DNA of 64,000 nt from Novosphingobium acidiphilum DSM 19966 (GCF_000429005.1 NZ_AUBA01000001.1:186001-250000); one strand, 5' to 3'. Shown: positions 16,800-27,554, counted from the stretch's first letter. Notes: generated from the sequence alone by a model not told the origin. Translations and numbers: made by a program.

Positions 16800-18718
16800 T
16801 CCGCGATCCACTGGTGGATCTTGGCCTCCAGCACCGACAGCGGCAATGCGCCGCTGTTGAGCACCTGGTCGTGGAATGCGCGGATGTCGAATTGCGGGCC
16901 CAGCGCCGCGCGCGCTTCGTCGCGCAGCCGCAGGATGGTCATCGCGCCCACTTTGTAGGCCAGGGCCTGGCCCGGATTGGCGATATAGCGGTCAACTTCG
17001 GCGGCGGCGTCGATCCTGCCTATGCCTGAATTGTCGAGCATATAGGCAATCGCCTGATCGCGGGTCCATCCACGCGTGTGCAGCCCGGTGTCGACCACCA
17101 GCCGCATTGCGCGCAGCATTTCATCGTCCAGCGTGCCCCAGTGCTGCATCGGTTCGCGGTACAGCCCCATGTCATAGCCCAGCGTTTCGGCATACAGCGC
17201 CCAGCCTTCGACATAGGCCGCGTTGCCGCCAAAGCGCTGGAAATCGGGCAGCGCTTCATTTTCCTGCGCCAGGCTGATCTGGAAATGGTGCCCGGGGGCC
17301 CCCTCGTGCAGGTACAAGGTGGTCAGCCCGGTCATGAAGCGGTGCTGCCAGTCGAAGGTGTTGTACCAGAAGATCCCCGGCCGGGTGCCGTCGGGCATGC
17401 CCTCGCTATAGCTGCCGCCCGCCTCGAACCTGTCGCGGTAGGCAGGATAGGGCTGGATCGTCAGCGGGGTCTTGGGCACGTGCAGGAAATAGTGCGGCGC
17501 CAGCCGCGCCACCTTTTCGCCGACCGCGCGAAAACCCCGGCCCAGATCTTCGGCGCGTGACGGATGGAAACGCGGATCGGTGCGGATCACCTCAAAGAAC
17601 GTGTGCAGGGGCACGGCAAAGCCCAGTTCGGTTTCGACCGCTGCCATGTCCTGCTTGATGCGCGCCACTTCGCCAAGGCCGGTCTGGTGCACCGCCTCGG
17701 GGTCGAGATCGAGCGTGGTCTGCTGGTGCACCAGCAGGTGATACAGCGCGGTGCCGCCGGGAATGGCCGACAGGCCGACCGAATCGCGCGCTGCAGGCAG
17801 GTATTCGTGCGCCAGAAAGGCGCGCAGCCTGGCATAGGCCGGATAGACCTTGTCGGTGGTTGCCGCCAGAAACGCGCGTTCCATCCGGTGTCGCGCAGCA
17901 GGCGTCGCCTTGCGCGGCAGGTGGCGCAACGGTGCCATGAACAACGATCGGGCTGGCGGCTGGGCCAGGATCGCGTCAATCTGGGCGATCATGTCGGTTA
18001 CTGTCAGGCGCGGCTCGGTCACCCCGCTGGCCATGCCCTCGCGAAACCGGTTGATCGCATTGTCGAACATCACCGGCAAAGTGCGTTCCAGTTCCAGCCG
18101 CGCCTCGATATCGGCCATCGTGCGCAGCGACCCGCCTTCGCTGGTGGCGGCCATTTCGGGAAATTCGACCGGAAAACCCATGAAATGGTTGAACGGCTGC
18201 ACACCAAGCAAGGCCTGCGCGGCGGGGGCCAGCATGGCGCGCTGACCGTACAGGGTCTGGCGGAACACGTCGTAGGACAGGCGGTGCGCGGTATCCAGCG
18301 CCCCCCGGTCGATCCGTGCCAGCTGGATCAACGAATGCTCGGTTGCATCGCGCTGTCGTACGATCAGCGCCGGCGTGAATGCCAAGACCAGCATTTCGTG
18401 CGGCACCGCCTCGCCCCGCGCGAGCGCACCCACCGGATCGAGCGCCTGCTGCGCACGGCTGTCTTCGGCAAACAGGCGGTCAAGGCGTTCGGCCACCGGG
18501 CCGGCTTCACTGCCCGTTGCGGGCGGAGCGGCCACCGTCTGGCCATGCGTCGACGCGGGCGTGGCCACACGCGCCGCGGCGGGCGGGATATCGAGTTTGG
18601 CCACCGCCACGACCGGCATGGGCGCCGCCAGGTGCGCCAGCGGCGCAGGCTCGGCGCAAGCCGACAGCATCATGGCGGGGATAACGCCAAAAAGCGCGCG
18701 TCCCATCGTCAGCACCAT
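16745..18718 (-). CDS. DUF885 family lipoprotein, putative metallopeptidase
   Basis: About 657 residues. The N-terminus is a lipoprotein signal: MGRALFGVIPAMMLSAC, with lipobox LSAC, so the protein is probably anchored in the outer or inner membrane. The metal-site motif YLHEGAPGHHFQISLAQE is the conserved HExxPGHH box of DUF885, whose members resemble zinc peptidases. Start is at 18718 or, equally possible, the in-frame ATG at 18706, just after the stop of the upstream dioxygenase gene; neither has a clear ribosome binding site. The two genes are probably co-transcribed. Its 3' end runs 55 bp into lysK on the opposite strand. Peptide substrates unknown. Confidence 0.85.
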   Translation of the reverse strand: MVLTMGRALFGVIPAMMLSACAEPAPLAHLAAPMPVVAVAKLDIPPAAARVATPASTHGQTVAAPPATGSEAGPVAERLDRLFAEDSRAQQALDPVGALARGEAVPHEMLVLAFTPALIVRQRDATEHSLIQLARIDRGALDTAHRLSYDVFRQTLYGQRAMLAPAAQALLGVQPFNHFMGFPVEFPEMAATSEGGSLRTMADIEARLELERTLPVMFDNAINRFREGMASGVTEPRLTVTDMIAQIDAILAQPPARSLFMAPLRHLPRKATPAARHRMERAFLAATTDKVYPAYARLRAFLAHEYLPAARDSVGLSAIPGGTALYHLLVHQQTTLDLDPEAVHQTGLGEVARIKQDMAAVETELGFAVPLHTFFEVIRTDPRFHPSRAEDLGRGFRAVGEKVARLAPHYFLHVPKTPLTIQPYPAYRDRFEAGGSYSEGMPDGTRPGIFWYNTFDWQHRFMTGLTTLYLHEGAPGHHFQISLAQENEALPDFQRFGGNAAYVEGWALYAETLGYDMGLYREPMQHWGTLDDEMLRAMRLVVDTGLHTRGWTRDQAIAYMLDNSGIGRIDAAAEVDRYIANPGQALAYKVGAMTILRLRDEARAALGPQFDIRAFHDQVLNSGALPLSVLEAKIHQWIADQTDANASAISARVLARP

Positions 18719-19386
18719 GGGCGTGCCCGGTACCATTTGGTCAAAACGTATTTCACCCCGCCGATGACCGGGGTGCCGGCATGGAGCGTACGCGGATTGG
18801 GCCGGCCATCGGGCAACATGTTGTTCCAGATCAGCAGCACACCGGCCTTGGGCGGGATCGACAGGCCGATTTTGGGAAAATCGGTCGCGCCGCCGTCCTC
18901 GACCGGATTGAGATAGCCCATGGCTGTCCAGCTGCGTTGTCCGCCGCGATTGCGCTCCAGGTCCCAATAGGCGTGCTTGGCCACAAAATAGTCGAAATGG
19001 TGCTTGAACTGCTGCCCCTGGGTATACCGCTGGCCCTGCAACGTCTCGCCAAGCGCGTGCTCCATTCCCAGCAGCGCATCGATCCGGTGTTCAAGCTGGC
19101 GAATGAACGGATCATCGCGGTCGACATCGCCGGTATAACTGGTGCGGCCACCGTCGCTGTTGTCGTTGTAGGTGGGTGACGGGCGGGCGACGGCATCGAT
19201 GATCGCGATCAGGCGTTCGCAATCGCGCGCCGACAGAAAATCGTTAACGGCGTACAATTCAACATCATCCACCGGCAGGCGATAGGCGGCCGGATCTGCA
19301 TCCAGACGCGCGCGTACGGCATCGCCAATACGCGACAGCTCGGCGCGGTCGGGATCGCTGCGTGAAGACCTGAATGAAAAAACCAT
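18709..19386 (-). CDS. 2-oxoglutarate/Fe(II)-dependent dioxygenase, prolyl 4-hydroxylase type
   Basis: 225 residues. The iron-binding HxD...H set is visible as FKHHFDYF and TLHAGTPV, followed by the 2-oxoglutarate-binding lysine in KYVLTKWYR. GYLNPVEDGGATDFPKIG matches the beta-strand core of P4H-like proteins. It would hydroxylate a peptidyl proline or another substrate using 2-oxoglutarate and oxygen in the cytoplasm. The stop codon overlaps the start region of the DUF885 lipoprotein gene, which suggests an operon. No substrate can be named. Confidence 0.85.
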   Translation of the reverse strand: MVFSFRSSRSDPDRAELSRIGDAVRARLDADPAAYRLPVDDVELYAVNDFLSARDCERLIAIIDAVARPSPTYNDNSDGGRTSYTGDVDRDDPFIRQLEHRIDALLGMEHALGETLQGQRYTQGQQFKHHFDYFVAKHAYWDLERNRGGQRSWTAMGYLNPVEDGGATDFPKIGLSIPPKAGVLLIWNNMLPDGRPNPRTLHAGTPVIGGVKYVLTKWYRARPWC

Positions 19387-19604
19387 GTCTACCCAAGTTC
19401 ATGGCGGATGCCATTGCGAACGGCAAGGGGGGCGGCGGCGCTGTGGCAAGCGATGTCCGCCATTGTACAAAAATGGTCCGATTAGTCCATTCTGGATAAA
19501 TCTCATTGCAAAAAAACGAAAAATCTCGTGAAAACCTGGTTAATGCGGGTAACCCGGGAAGTATCCGGACCGAAGCGGGGCGCTTGATCGGTGGTAAGGT
19601 CGTC

Positions 19605-19620
19605 TTGGCCAATTGGCCAA
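19605..19620. promoter_or_regulatory. 16-bp perfect palindrome TTGGCCAATTGGCCAA, candidate operator
   Basis: Two palindromic TTGGCCAA octamers in tandem form an exact 16-bp dyad, 33 bp upstream of the GTG of the MarR-like gene and in the shared region with the divergent dioxygenase gene. MarR-family proteins bind such short dyads as dimers and often repress their own gene. Confidence 0.55.
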
Positions 19621-19653
19621 TGAGGCAGCACTATCATTCGATTTGATGTTTCT

Positions 19654-20064
19654 GTGCTTTGGGTAAGGCAATTGACCGCCCGTTTGACGGAGACGACAGA
19701 CTTGGACGTCCGTGTTGAGAGTGAAAGTCGGTACTTGCGCCGGGCAAAATCGGTTTACAGTGCACGTCGTCGGCGCGATGCGGCGGCGGGTATCGGCGGC
19801 CTGTTTGGCGAGCCGGCGTGGGATATCCTGCTGGATGTCTATATTGCCCAGAAAAGCCGTCGCGAAATCCAGGTGTCGAGCGTGTGCATCGAAGCCGGAG
19901 TCCCGTCGACCACGATCCTGCGCTGGCTGACCCGGCTGGAGCTCGAAGGCCTGATTTATCGCGCGTCTGACAATGTTGACGGGCGCAGGCGCTATGTCCG
20001 GTTGACCGACGCAGGCACGGCGCTGATGACGCGCGTGCTCGACACGATCAACATCGGCGATTGA
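19654..20064 (+). CDS. MarR-like winged-helix transcriptional regulator
   Basis: Up to 136 residues. A winged-helix domain covers about residues 45-130: VCIEAGVPSTTILRWLTRLE is the recognition helix region and RRRYVRLTDAGTAL the wing, a MarR-type pattern. The N-terminal 40 residues are Arg-rich (SVYSARRRRDAAAG). There is no ATG start. The GTG at 19654 gives the longest form; a TTG at 19702 lies 9 bases after GGAG (19689-19692) and is a good alternative, giving 120 residues. The palindrome at 19605 suggests autoregulation. Related winged-helix proteins are frequent in Sphingomonadales; the ligand is unknown. Confidence 0.75.
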   Translation: MLWVRQLTARLTETTDLDVRVESESRYLRRAKSVYSARRRRDAAAGIGGLFGEPAWDILLDVYIAQKSRREIQVSSVCIEAGVPSTTILRWLTRLELEGLIYRASDNVDGRRRYVRLTDAGTALMTRVLDTINIGD

Positions 20065-20085
20065 TCCACGCCGCCTGGCCCCCGA

Positions 20086-20757
20086 TCACCAGAACACGTT
20101 GGTGGCCACATCGACCACTTCACCGGTGTCGATATCGACCAGCAGGCAATCGTTGTAATAGCGGACCCAGCGATAGGTCCCCCAGGGCGGGGGCAGGTGA
20201 TAGACCGCGGGATCGGTGATCCAGTATTGTTCGCGCCAGAATTCGGCCGCGAGCAAGGCACCGACCTCAAGCCGGGCATAGGCATAGTCACCACTGGGCG
20301 GATAATAGTACCCGATGCGAAACGTATCGCGGTGCAGCGCGCGCCAGCCCGCCCAATCGTACCGACGGTCCGATCGCCAGCCGGTGTTCCAGCCCGCTGC
20401 GCGCCCCGCCGGGGCGTAGCCGGATGCTCCGGTGCGCGGTGCGGGCCGGACCGCAGCATACCCCTGTACCTTGGCCGCCAGGTGATCAGCAGGGCGCGCG
20501 GCCTGTCCGGCCACGTGCGGTGGTGCCGCATGGGGCCCGGCCAGTATGCGGGGCCGGGCCGGTTCGCGCGCCGCTGCGGGCACCGTCGGCGGGTGTGGGG
20601 CGCCGGTCGATGGATGGCTGACTGCGGGGGTGGCATGACCGCCCTGGCGTGCGGCGCGATGGTCCGGTTCGTGGGCGATCGACGCGGCGGACGCGCTCAA
20701 CAGTGCAAGGCATGCCATGCCCTGCGTGATGGTGCGGGTACGGTCGGGCTGCGCCAT
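20086..20757 (-). CDS. RcnB family periplasmic protein
   Basis: 223 residues. The N-terminus has a signal peptide (TITQGMACLALLSASAASIA then HEPDH), a long Ala/Pro/Arg/His-rich linker, and a C-terminal RcnB-like domain: LPPPWGTYRWVRYYNDCLL then DIDTGEVVDVATNVFW. RcnB proteins are periplasmic and in E. coli influence nickel/cobalt export, but most alphaproteobacterial members have no proven metal role. I chose MAQPDRTRT at 20757, because GGAG is 8 bases upstream; an ATG two codons earlier touches the ribosome binding site. It is convergent with the MarR-like gene. Confidence 0.8.
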   Translation of the reverse strand: MAQPDRTRTITQGMACLALLSASAASIAHEPDHRAARQGGHATPAVSHPSTGAPHPPTVPAAAREPARPRILAGPHAAPPHVAGQAARPADHLAAKVQGYAAVRPAPRTGASGYAPAGRAAGWNTGWRSDRRYDWAGWRALHRDTFRIGYYYPPSGDYAYARLEVGALLAAEFWREQYWITDPAVYHLPPPWGTYRWVRYYNDCLLVDIDTGEVVDVATNVFW

Positions 20758-20900
20758 GGCCATTCTCCTGTCCGCAATACGTGGCGCTGTGTGTCGGGCA
20801 CGGCGATTCGCATTGCGCCGCAAACAATGCCGTAACAAGCGTGCACAAATTCTGAAGGTTTGGGCTATGGCCCGCGTCAGCTTGGCCCGTGGGATAGTGC

Positions 20901-21500
20901 ATGAATCCGATCGATCAATATCCGCAGCTTGACGCCCTGTTTGCCGATGCCATCGCGCGGCTGGACCACGCGGTGCGCGATCGCAATGCCGTCATGCACG
21001 CCCCGGTGGTGGTCACCGCCGACGGCGATGCGCGGATCATGGTGCTGCGCGCAGCGGATGCCGATCTGGCAGCCTTGCGCTTTCACACCGATGGGCGATC
21101 ACCCAAAGTGGCGACGATTGCCGCCGATGCGCGCCTGACGGTGCTGGCCTACGACCCGGCGGCGCGTGTGCAATTGCGCATCGCGGGCACGGCCCGGGTG
21201 GAAAGCGCCGGCCCTGTGGCCGATGCGGCATGGGCCGCAGCCTCGCCGCTCAGCCGGCGGTGCTATCTGGCCGAGGCGGGCCCTGGCGCGGTGCTGGATA
21301 CCGCAGGCTCTGCCCTGCCGCCGGATGTTCGCAACCATCGCCCCACCCTTGCGCAAAGCGAAGCGGGGCGGGGGCACTTTGCGGTGATCATGCTGCGCGC
21401 CGAACGGCTCGACTGGCTGCAACTGGGGCGCGATGGCGGCACGCGCGCTCAATTCGTGCGCGCCACAGATGGCTGGCAGGGGGCCTGGATCGCCCCCTGA
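20901..21500 (+). CDS. pyridoxamine 5'-phosphate oxidase-like FMN-binding protein
   Basis: 199 residues with the split beta-barrel pattern of the family: ARIMVLRAADADLAALRFHT, then DGRSPKVATIAADARLTVLA, VQLRIAGTARV and a C-terminal FAVIMLRAERLDWLQLGRDG. It is probably a flavin-binding protein of the general PNPOx superfamily rather than PdxH itself, since the PdxH C-terminal block is absent. Substrate unknown. It is divergent from the RcnB gene, with about 140 bp between, and ends 6 bp before the ettA stop on the other strand. Confidence 0.82.
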   Translation: MNPIDQYPQLDALFADAIARLDHAVRDRNAVMHAPVVVTADGDARIMVLRAADADLAALRFHTDGRSPKVATIAADARLTVLAYDPAARVQLRIAGTARVESAGPVADAAWAAASPLSRRCYLAEAGPGAVLDTAGSALPPDVRNHRPTLAQSEAGRGHFAVIMLRAERLDWLQLGRDGGTRAQFVRATDGWQGAWIAP

Positions 21501-21506
21501 TTGCCG

Positions 21507-23186
<1,680 letters not shown>

Positions 23187-23228
23187 GGTCGTCCTTCGGG
23201 AATGCGCGTGAAATGGTTGTCGCGCGCT

Positions 23229-24044
23229 CTACCCGTGCGGCGCGACGCCTGCAAGCGGGGCGGTGGCATCACGGAAAAAACCAATCACTTCGGCCTCTAC
23301 CGAACGGGTCGTGCTGCCCGGCTGATCGATCACGTGCCAGGTCAGCACCGAATGCGGCGGCATCGCGGTGTGCGGATTGGCATCGGCATCGTCCAGATCG
23401 ATCGCGCGAAACCGATCGCCAAAGCGGTCCTTGAGCATGGCAAACCGCGCATCGGGCACCAGCGAGTCGGATTTGAACCGCAGGCCCAGCATCGACAGGT
23501 CTTCGGCCTCGAACCGCGCCTTGGCACAAGCAAGCTCGGCCTCGGTTGCATCGATCATCGCCGCGCCCTTCTTGCCCAGCGGCAGCGATGGCTGCGACAG
23601 CACCGGGGCGACGACCGAAGGTTCGGTCATCATGGCCAGCGCAAACCCGCCGGTAAAGCACATTCCCACAGCGCCCACGCCGCGCCCGCCGCATTCGGCG
23701 TGGGCATGACGCGCCAGTGCGCGCAGCCAGTCGACTATCGGGCTCGATTTGCCATTGGCCCAGCCGTTGAATTCGCGCCGCACGCACAAAGTCCAGATTG
23801 CCTGCGCCATGGTATAGCGTTTGCTGGGAACACGCCCGTCTTCGCCAAACAGGCTGGGGCAAAACACGGTCATCCCGGCATCGGCCACCCGATCGGCAAA
23901 ACGCAGCACCAGCGGATGCAGATTGGGCATCTCGTGCATGATGATGACGGCTGGTCCGCGGCCCTTGCGCCAGACTTTGCGCGTGTAGGGGCCGTCGGTA
24001 AAATCGAAGGGGGTGTATTCGGCGAAGCTTTGCGCGTTTTGCAT
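23229..24044 (-). CDS. dienelactone hydrolase family protein
   Basis: 271 residues with an alpha/beta-hydrolase fold. The nucleophile motif GMCFTGG has Cys in place of Ser, as in dienelactone hydrolase, and VIIMHEMPNLHPLVLRFADR forms the oxyanion-hole strand. The late histidine is likely in TWHVIDQPG. It may open cyclic ester or lactone intermediates of aromatic breakdown, but many family members have other substrates. Start chosen at MQNAQSFAEY (24044), preceded by GGGGAA; an in-frame ATG at 24092 adds 16 residues. Same strand as the thiolase upstream and ettA downstream (gap 42 bp). Confidence 0.85.
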   Translation of the reverse strand: MQNAQSFAEYTPFDFTDGPYTRKVWRKGRGPAVIIMHEMPNLHPLVLRFADRVADAGMTVFCPSLFGEDGRVPSKRYTMAQAIWTLCVRREFNGWANGKSSPIVDWLRALARHAHAECGGRGVGAVGMCFTGGFALAMMTEPSVVAPVLSQPSLPLGKKGAAMIDATEAELACAKARFEAEDLSMLGLRFKSDSLVPDARFAMLKDRFGDRFRAIDLDDADANPHTAMPPHSVLTWHVIDQPGSTTRSVEAEVIGFFRDATAPLAGVAPHG

Positions 24045-24159
24045 ACCCTGTTCCCCGCCAATATCCGATCCGAAACCGCGAAGCGCAATCACCGCGAAGG
24101 TGGGGGGAGGGCCACGCCACGCGGGCCCGGCTGCCCCCCCCGTCCGGGTAAGATCGCGA

Positions 24160-25407
24160 TCAGATGCGCTCGATGATGATCGCCGGCGCCATGCCGCCGG
24201 CCGCGCACATCGTCACCAGGCCATAGCGGCCACCGGTGCGTTCCAGTTCGTCGAGCACGGTGCCGATCAGGATCGAGCCGGTGGCGCCGATCGGGTGGCC
24301 CAGCGCCATCGCACCGCCGTTGACGTTGACCTTGGTGCGATCGAGATCGAGGTCGCGGATGAACTTTTCGGCAACGACGGCAAACGCTTCGTTGATTTCC
24401 CACAAGTCGATGTCTGCAACCGTAAGCCCGGCCTTGGCCAGAACCTTTTTCGCCGCGGGCACCGGGGCGTTGAGCATCAAGGTGGGATCATCGCCCTGGT
24501 TGGCATAGGCCACGACGCGCGCGCGCGGTTTCAGCCCGTGCTTTTCGGCATAGGCAGGGCTGGTGATCAGCAGCGCGGCCGCGCCATCGACCACGCCCGA
24601 CGAATTGCCCGCATGGTGCACGCCCTTCCAGTTCAGATCGGGATAGCGGCGCTTGATCTGCTGACGGAAGGTGGTGCCGCCCAGATCGAAATCGGCAATT
24701 CCGTCAAAGCTGGCCTTGAGCGAGGCCAGGCCTTCGAGCGTGGTTTCGGGGCGCGGGAATTCCTCGTGATCGAGCGCCACGCTGCCGTCTTCGTTCAGCA
24801 CCGGCACCAGCGATTTGGCAAAGCGGCCCTCGGCAATCGCCACTGCGGCGCGTTGCTGGCTGACCAGCGCCAGCGTGTCGAGCGCTTCGCGGGGGATGCC
24901 TTCGCGCGCGGCAATCGCATCGCCGCACACGCCCTGGTGCGATTGCGGGTGGATCGCGTCGAGCGCGGCATTGCCCGAACCCATGCCCAGCGGCTTGATC
25001 CCGGCATTGGCCTGTTCGGCGCCGTGCATCGCGGTAAAGCTCATCATTTCGGTGCCGCCTGCGATCACGCAGTCTTCCATGCCCGACATCACGCTGGCGG
25101 TGGCCAGGTTGACCGAGGTGATCCCGCCGCCGCAGAACCGGTCAAGCGTGGTGCCGCTGGCCGAAATGTCATAGCCTGCGGCCAGCGCCGCCATCCGGCC
25201 CAGATCGCCGGCCTGTTTGCCGTACTGCGACGAGGTCGACCAGATCACGTCATCGACCGTGCTGGTGTCGAGGTGATTGCGATCCTTCAACGCCTTGAGC
25301 ACGGTGGCGGCCAGGTGCTGCGGGTGGAGGTGCGACAGCGCGCCCTTGCCGGGCTTGCCGACGCCGCGCGGGGTGCGAACAGCATCGATGATATAGGCTT
25401 CGGCCAT
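24160..25407 (-). CDS. acetyl-CoA C-acetyltransferase (thiolase)
   Basis: 415 residues. The acylated cysteine is Cys92 in LDRFCGGGITSVNLA, the HEAF-type block appears as WEINEAFAVVAEKF, the histidine is in ALGHPIGATGS and the second cysteine in VTMCAAGGMAPA. Thiolases of this type cleave 3-ketoacyl-CoA in beta-oxidation or condense two acetyl-CoA. The sequence AEAYIIDAVRTPRGVGKPGK is close to thiolases that work beside FadB-type enzymes, but no partner gene is in the window. An operator-like dyad lies 20 bp upstream of the ATG. Confidence 0.92.
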   Translation of the reverse strand: MAEAYIIDAVRTPRGVGKPGKGALSHLHPQHLAATVLKALKDRNHLDTSTVDDVIWSTSSQYGKQAGDLGRMAALAAGYDISASGTTLDRFCGGGITSVNLATASVMSGMEDCVIAGGTEMMSFTAMHGAEQANAGIKPLGMGSGNAALDAIHPQSHQGVCGDAIAAREGIPREALDTLALVSQQRAAVAIAEGRFAKSLVPVLNEDGSVALDHEEFPRPETTLEGLASLKASFDGIADFDLGGTTFRQQIKRRYPDLNWKGVHHAGNSSGVVDGAAALLITSPAYAEKHGLKPRARVVAYANQGDDPTLMLNAPVPAAKKVLAKAGLTVADIDLWEINEAFAVVAEKFIRDLDLDRTKVNVNGGAMALGHPIGATGSILIGTVLDELERTGGRYGLVTMCAAGGMAPAIIIERI

Positions 25408-25427
25408 GACAGATCCTCTTCCAAGTA

Positions 25428-25445
25428 TTTAACCGAACGATTAAA
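25428..25445. promoter_or_regulatory. imperfect palindrome in front of the thiolase gene, TetR-type operator candidate
   Basis: TTTAACCGAACGATTAAA matches its own reverse complement at 14 of 18 positions, with a CG-AA-CG centre and AT-rich flanks. This pattern (ACCGAACGnT) is common for TetR-family repressors of fatty-acid genes. It lies 20 bp upstream of the thiolase ATG and 54 bp upstream of the divergent M20 gene, so it could control either or both. Confidence 0.4.
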
Positions 25446-25499
25446 GGCTTTGCGGATCGGGTGCAAGCGTTAAGGTGCCGGGTGAAGGAGATCCCCCCG

Positions 25500-26705
25500 A
25501 TGCTGCACACCGCGATACTCGACAGCGCGCGCGGCTTTGCCGACCAGATCGTCGCACTGCGCCGCGCGATCCATGCCGAACCCGAACTTGGTCTCGACAA
25601 CCCGCGCACGCGCGACAAACTGCGCGCCGCGCTGGCGCATCTGCCGCTGGAATGGCGCGAAGGTCCGTCGACATCGGGCCTGGTGGCGCGGCTGGCGGGC
25701 ACCGGACCAGCCACGGGCCCCTTGCGCCGCGTGCTGCTGCGCGGGGATACCGATGCGCTGCCGATGGACGAAGAAACCGGACTGCCCTTTGCCAGCACCG
25801 TGGCAGGCGCGATGCATTCGTGCGGGCACGACACGCATGCCGCGATGCTGGCGGGCGCGGCGCACGTGCTGTGCGCGCGCCGCGATCGCTTTGCGGGCGA
25901 GGTGGTGTTCATGTTTCAGCCGGGGGAAGAGGGGTTTCACGGCGCGCGCCATATGATCGAGGATGGCCTGCTCGATCCCTTGCCCGACGCCGCGTTTGCG
26001 CTGCACATCATGCCAGACAGCCCGCACGGGCGGGTGGCGGGGCGTGCGGGCGCGCTGCTGGCCTCGGCGGACCGGTTCGAGATCGTGGTCGAGGGGCGCG
26101 GCGGCCATGCCTCGATGCCGCATCAGACGCGCGATCCGATGCCGATCGCGTGCGAGATCGTCGGTGCGATCCAGACCATGGTTACCCGGCGTTTTCCGGT
26201 GGCCGATCCGGTCGTGGTCACTGTCACCGAAATCCATGCTGGCACGGCGCACAACATCATTCCCGACCGTGCCGCGATGCGCGGCACCTTGCGCACGCTG
26301 TCGCCCGCCAACCGGGCGGCGCTGCACAACGATCTGACCACCCTGGCGCAGGGCATTGCCGCCGCGCATGGCCTGAGCGCGAGCGTGGCGATCCACCCGG
26401 GCTTTCCCGTCACCGTGTGCGATGCGCGCGCGGTTGATCTGGGCCAGGCGGTGGCGGGCGAACTGGGCGCGCCGGTGCAGTTCCACCGCCTGTCGCACCC
26501 GATCATGGGTGCCGAAGATTTTGCCTATGTGCTGGAAAAAGTGCCTGGCGCGATGTTTTTTCTGGGCGTTGCCGCACCCGATGCCGACCTGCACACGTGC
26601 AGCGGCATCCATTCGCCGCGCATGATGGTGGACGAGGCGGCGCTGCCGCTGGGCACCGCGCTGCTGGCGGGGTGTGCGATGCGTTTTCTGGCGCAGGGTT
26701 TTTAA
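25500..26705 (+). CDS. M20 family amidohydrolase (hippurate hydrolase/IAA-amino acid hydrolase type)
   Basis: 401 residues. The zinc-site motif is AMHSCGHDTHAAMLAGAAH, after RGDTDALPMDEETGLPFAS; the catalytic glutamates are in FQPGEEGFHGA and the late histidine in HPIMGAEDFAYV. The lid/dimerisation domain starts near residue 180 (VEGRGGHASMPHQTRDPM). It hydrolyses an N-acyl amino acid or similar amide in the cytoplasm. The ATG at 25500 is chosen for AAGGAG 9 bases upstream; the in-frame start at 25461 lacks one. The next gene begins 6 bp after its stop. Confidence 0.9.
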   Translation: MLHTAILDSARGFADQIVALRRAIHAEPELGLDNPRTRDKLRAALAHLPLEWREGPSTSGLVARLAGTGPATGPLRRVLLRGDTDALPMDEETGLPFASTVAGAMHSCGHDTHAAMLAGAAHVLCARRDRFAGEVVFMFQPGEEGFHGARHMIEDGLLDPLPDAAFALHIMPDSPHGRVAGRAGALLASADRFEIVVEGRGGHASMPHQTRDPMPIACEIVGAIQTMVTRRFPVADPVVVTVTEIHAGTAHNIIPDRAAMRGTLRTLSPANRAALHNDLTTLAQGIAAAHGLSASVAIHPGFPVTVCDARAVDLGQAVAGELGAPVQFHRLSHPIMGAEDFAYVLEKVPGAMFFLGVAAPDADLHTCSGIHSPRMMVDEAALPLGTALLAGCAMRFLAQGF

Positions 26706-26711
26706 ACCGTC

Positions 26712-27512
26712 ATGGAACACGACCAAAGCGCGATGATGGACAACGATCGCGTGCTGCATTTCGAAGGCATCCACAATTTCCGCGATTACGGAGGCTATCA
26801 CGCGCGGGCCGGGCGGTTGGCGCGCGGGCGGCTGTGGCGGTCGGGCCAGCATGCCGGCGCCACCGCTGCCGATCTGGCGCGGGTGCGCGATCTGGGTATT
26901 GCCACCGTGATCGATCTGCGCGGTGACAGCGAACGCGCGGCGTATCCGTGTCTGCGCCACGCCGATTTTGCCGGCGAGGTGCTGTTCGAACCGGGCGAGA
27001 CCGCCAGCATGCAGGGCCAGGCCGCGCATGCCGAGGCGGCGGACCGCATCCGCACCCCGGCAGATGCGCGCGACCGCATGATCCGGCTGTATCAGGGCAT
27101 GCCGTTTCGCGGGGTGCTGACCGCGACATTTGCGCTGTATGGTCGGGCGCTGGCCACGCAGGCAACGCCCAGCCTGCTGCATTGCCTGGCGGGCAAGGAT
27201 CGCACCGGGCTGGGTGCGGCGCTGGTCCACCATCTGTTGGGGGTGCACCACGACGATCTGATGGCGGATTATCTGTTGACCAACACTGCCGGCAATATCG
27301 AGGCGCGGATCGCCTCGCAAAGCCACAGCCTTGCCGACATGGGCCTGTCGGACGCGGCGATGCGCGTGGTTCTGGGGGTAGAGGCGGTCTATCTCGACAC
27401 GGCCTTTGCCGCGATCCGCGATCGCCACGGCAGCGTCGAGGCCTATGCGCACGAGGTGCTGGGCATCGGTCCTGCCCGGATTGCCGCGATGGAAGCCCGC
27501 CTGGTCGATTGA
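26712..27512 (+). CDS. tyrosine-protein phosphatase (Y_phosphatase3 type)
   Basis: 266 residues. The P-loop LLHCLAGKDRTGLGAAL contains the CX5R catalytic motif with Cys158, and the N-terminal FEGIHNFRDYGGYHARAGRL is the usual start of bacterial PtpB/lipid-phosphatase-like proteins in this family. It would dephosphorylate tyrosine, serine or phosphoinositide substrates in the cytoplasm; specificity is not decided. It lies 6 bp after the amidohydrolase, probably in the same operon. It is not obviously linked to the tyrosine kinase of the exopolysaccharide locus at 36537. Confidence 0.87.
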   Translation: MEHDQSAMMDNDRVLHFEGIHNFRDYGGYHARAGRLARGRLWRSGQHAGATAADLARVRDLGIATVIDLRGDSERAAYPCLRHADFAGEVLFEPGETASMQGQAAHAEAADRIRTPADARDRMIRLYQGMPFRGVLTATFALYGRALATQATPSLLHCLAGKDRTGLGAALVHHLLGVHHDDLMADYLLTNTAGNIEARIASQSHSLADMGLSDAAMRVVLGVEAVYLDTAFAAIRDRHGSVEAYAHEVLGIGPARIAAMEARLVD

Positions 27513-27554
27513 CTCCGCGCCGCGCGGGCTTATTTCGGCGTCCTTTGATGGGCG

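Noticed and set aside
17564..18916. 450-codon frame opposite the DUF885 gene
   Set aside because: Antisense to a lipoprotein with a clear signal peptide and HExxPGHH motif; His/Arg-rich shadow.
24101..24142. G-run and C-run hairpin between thiolase and dienelactone hydrolase
   Set aside because: Homopolymer tracts pair in several registers; cannot tell a real terminator from composition.
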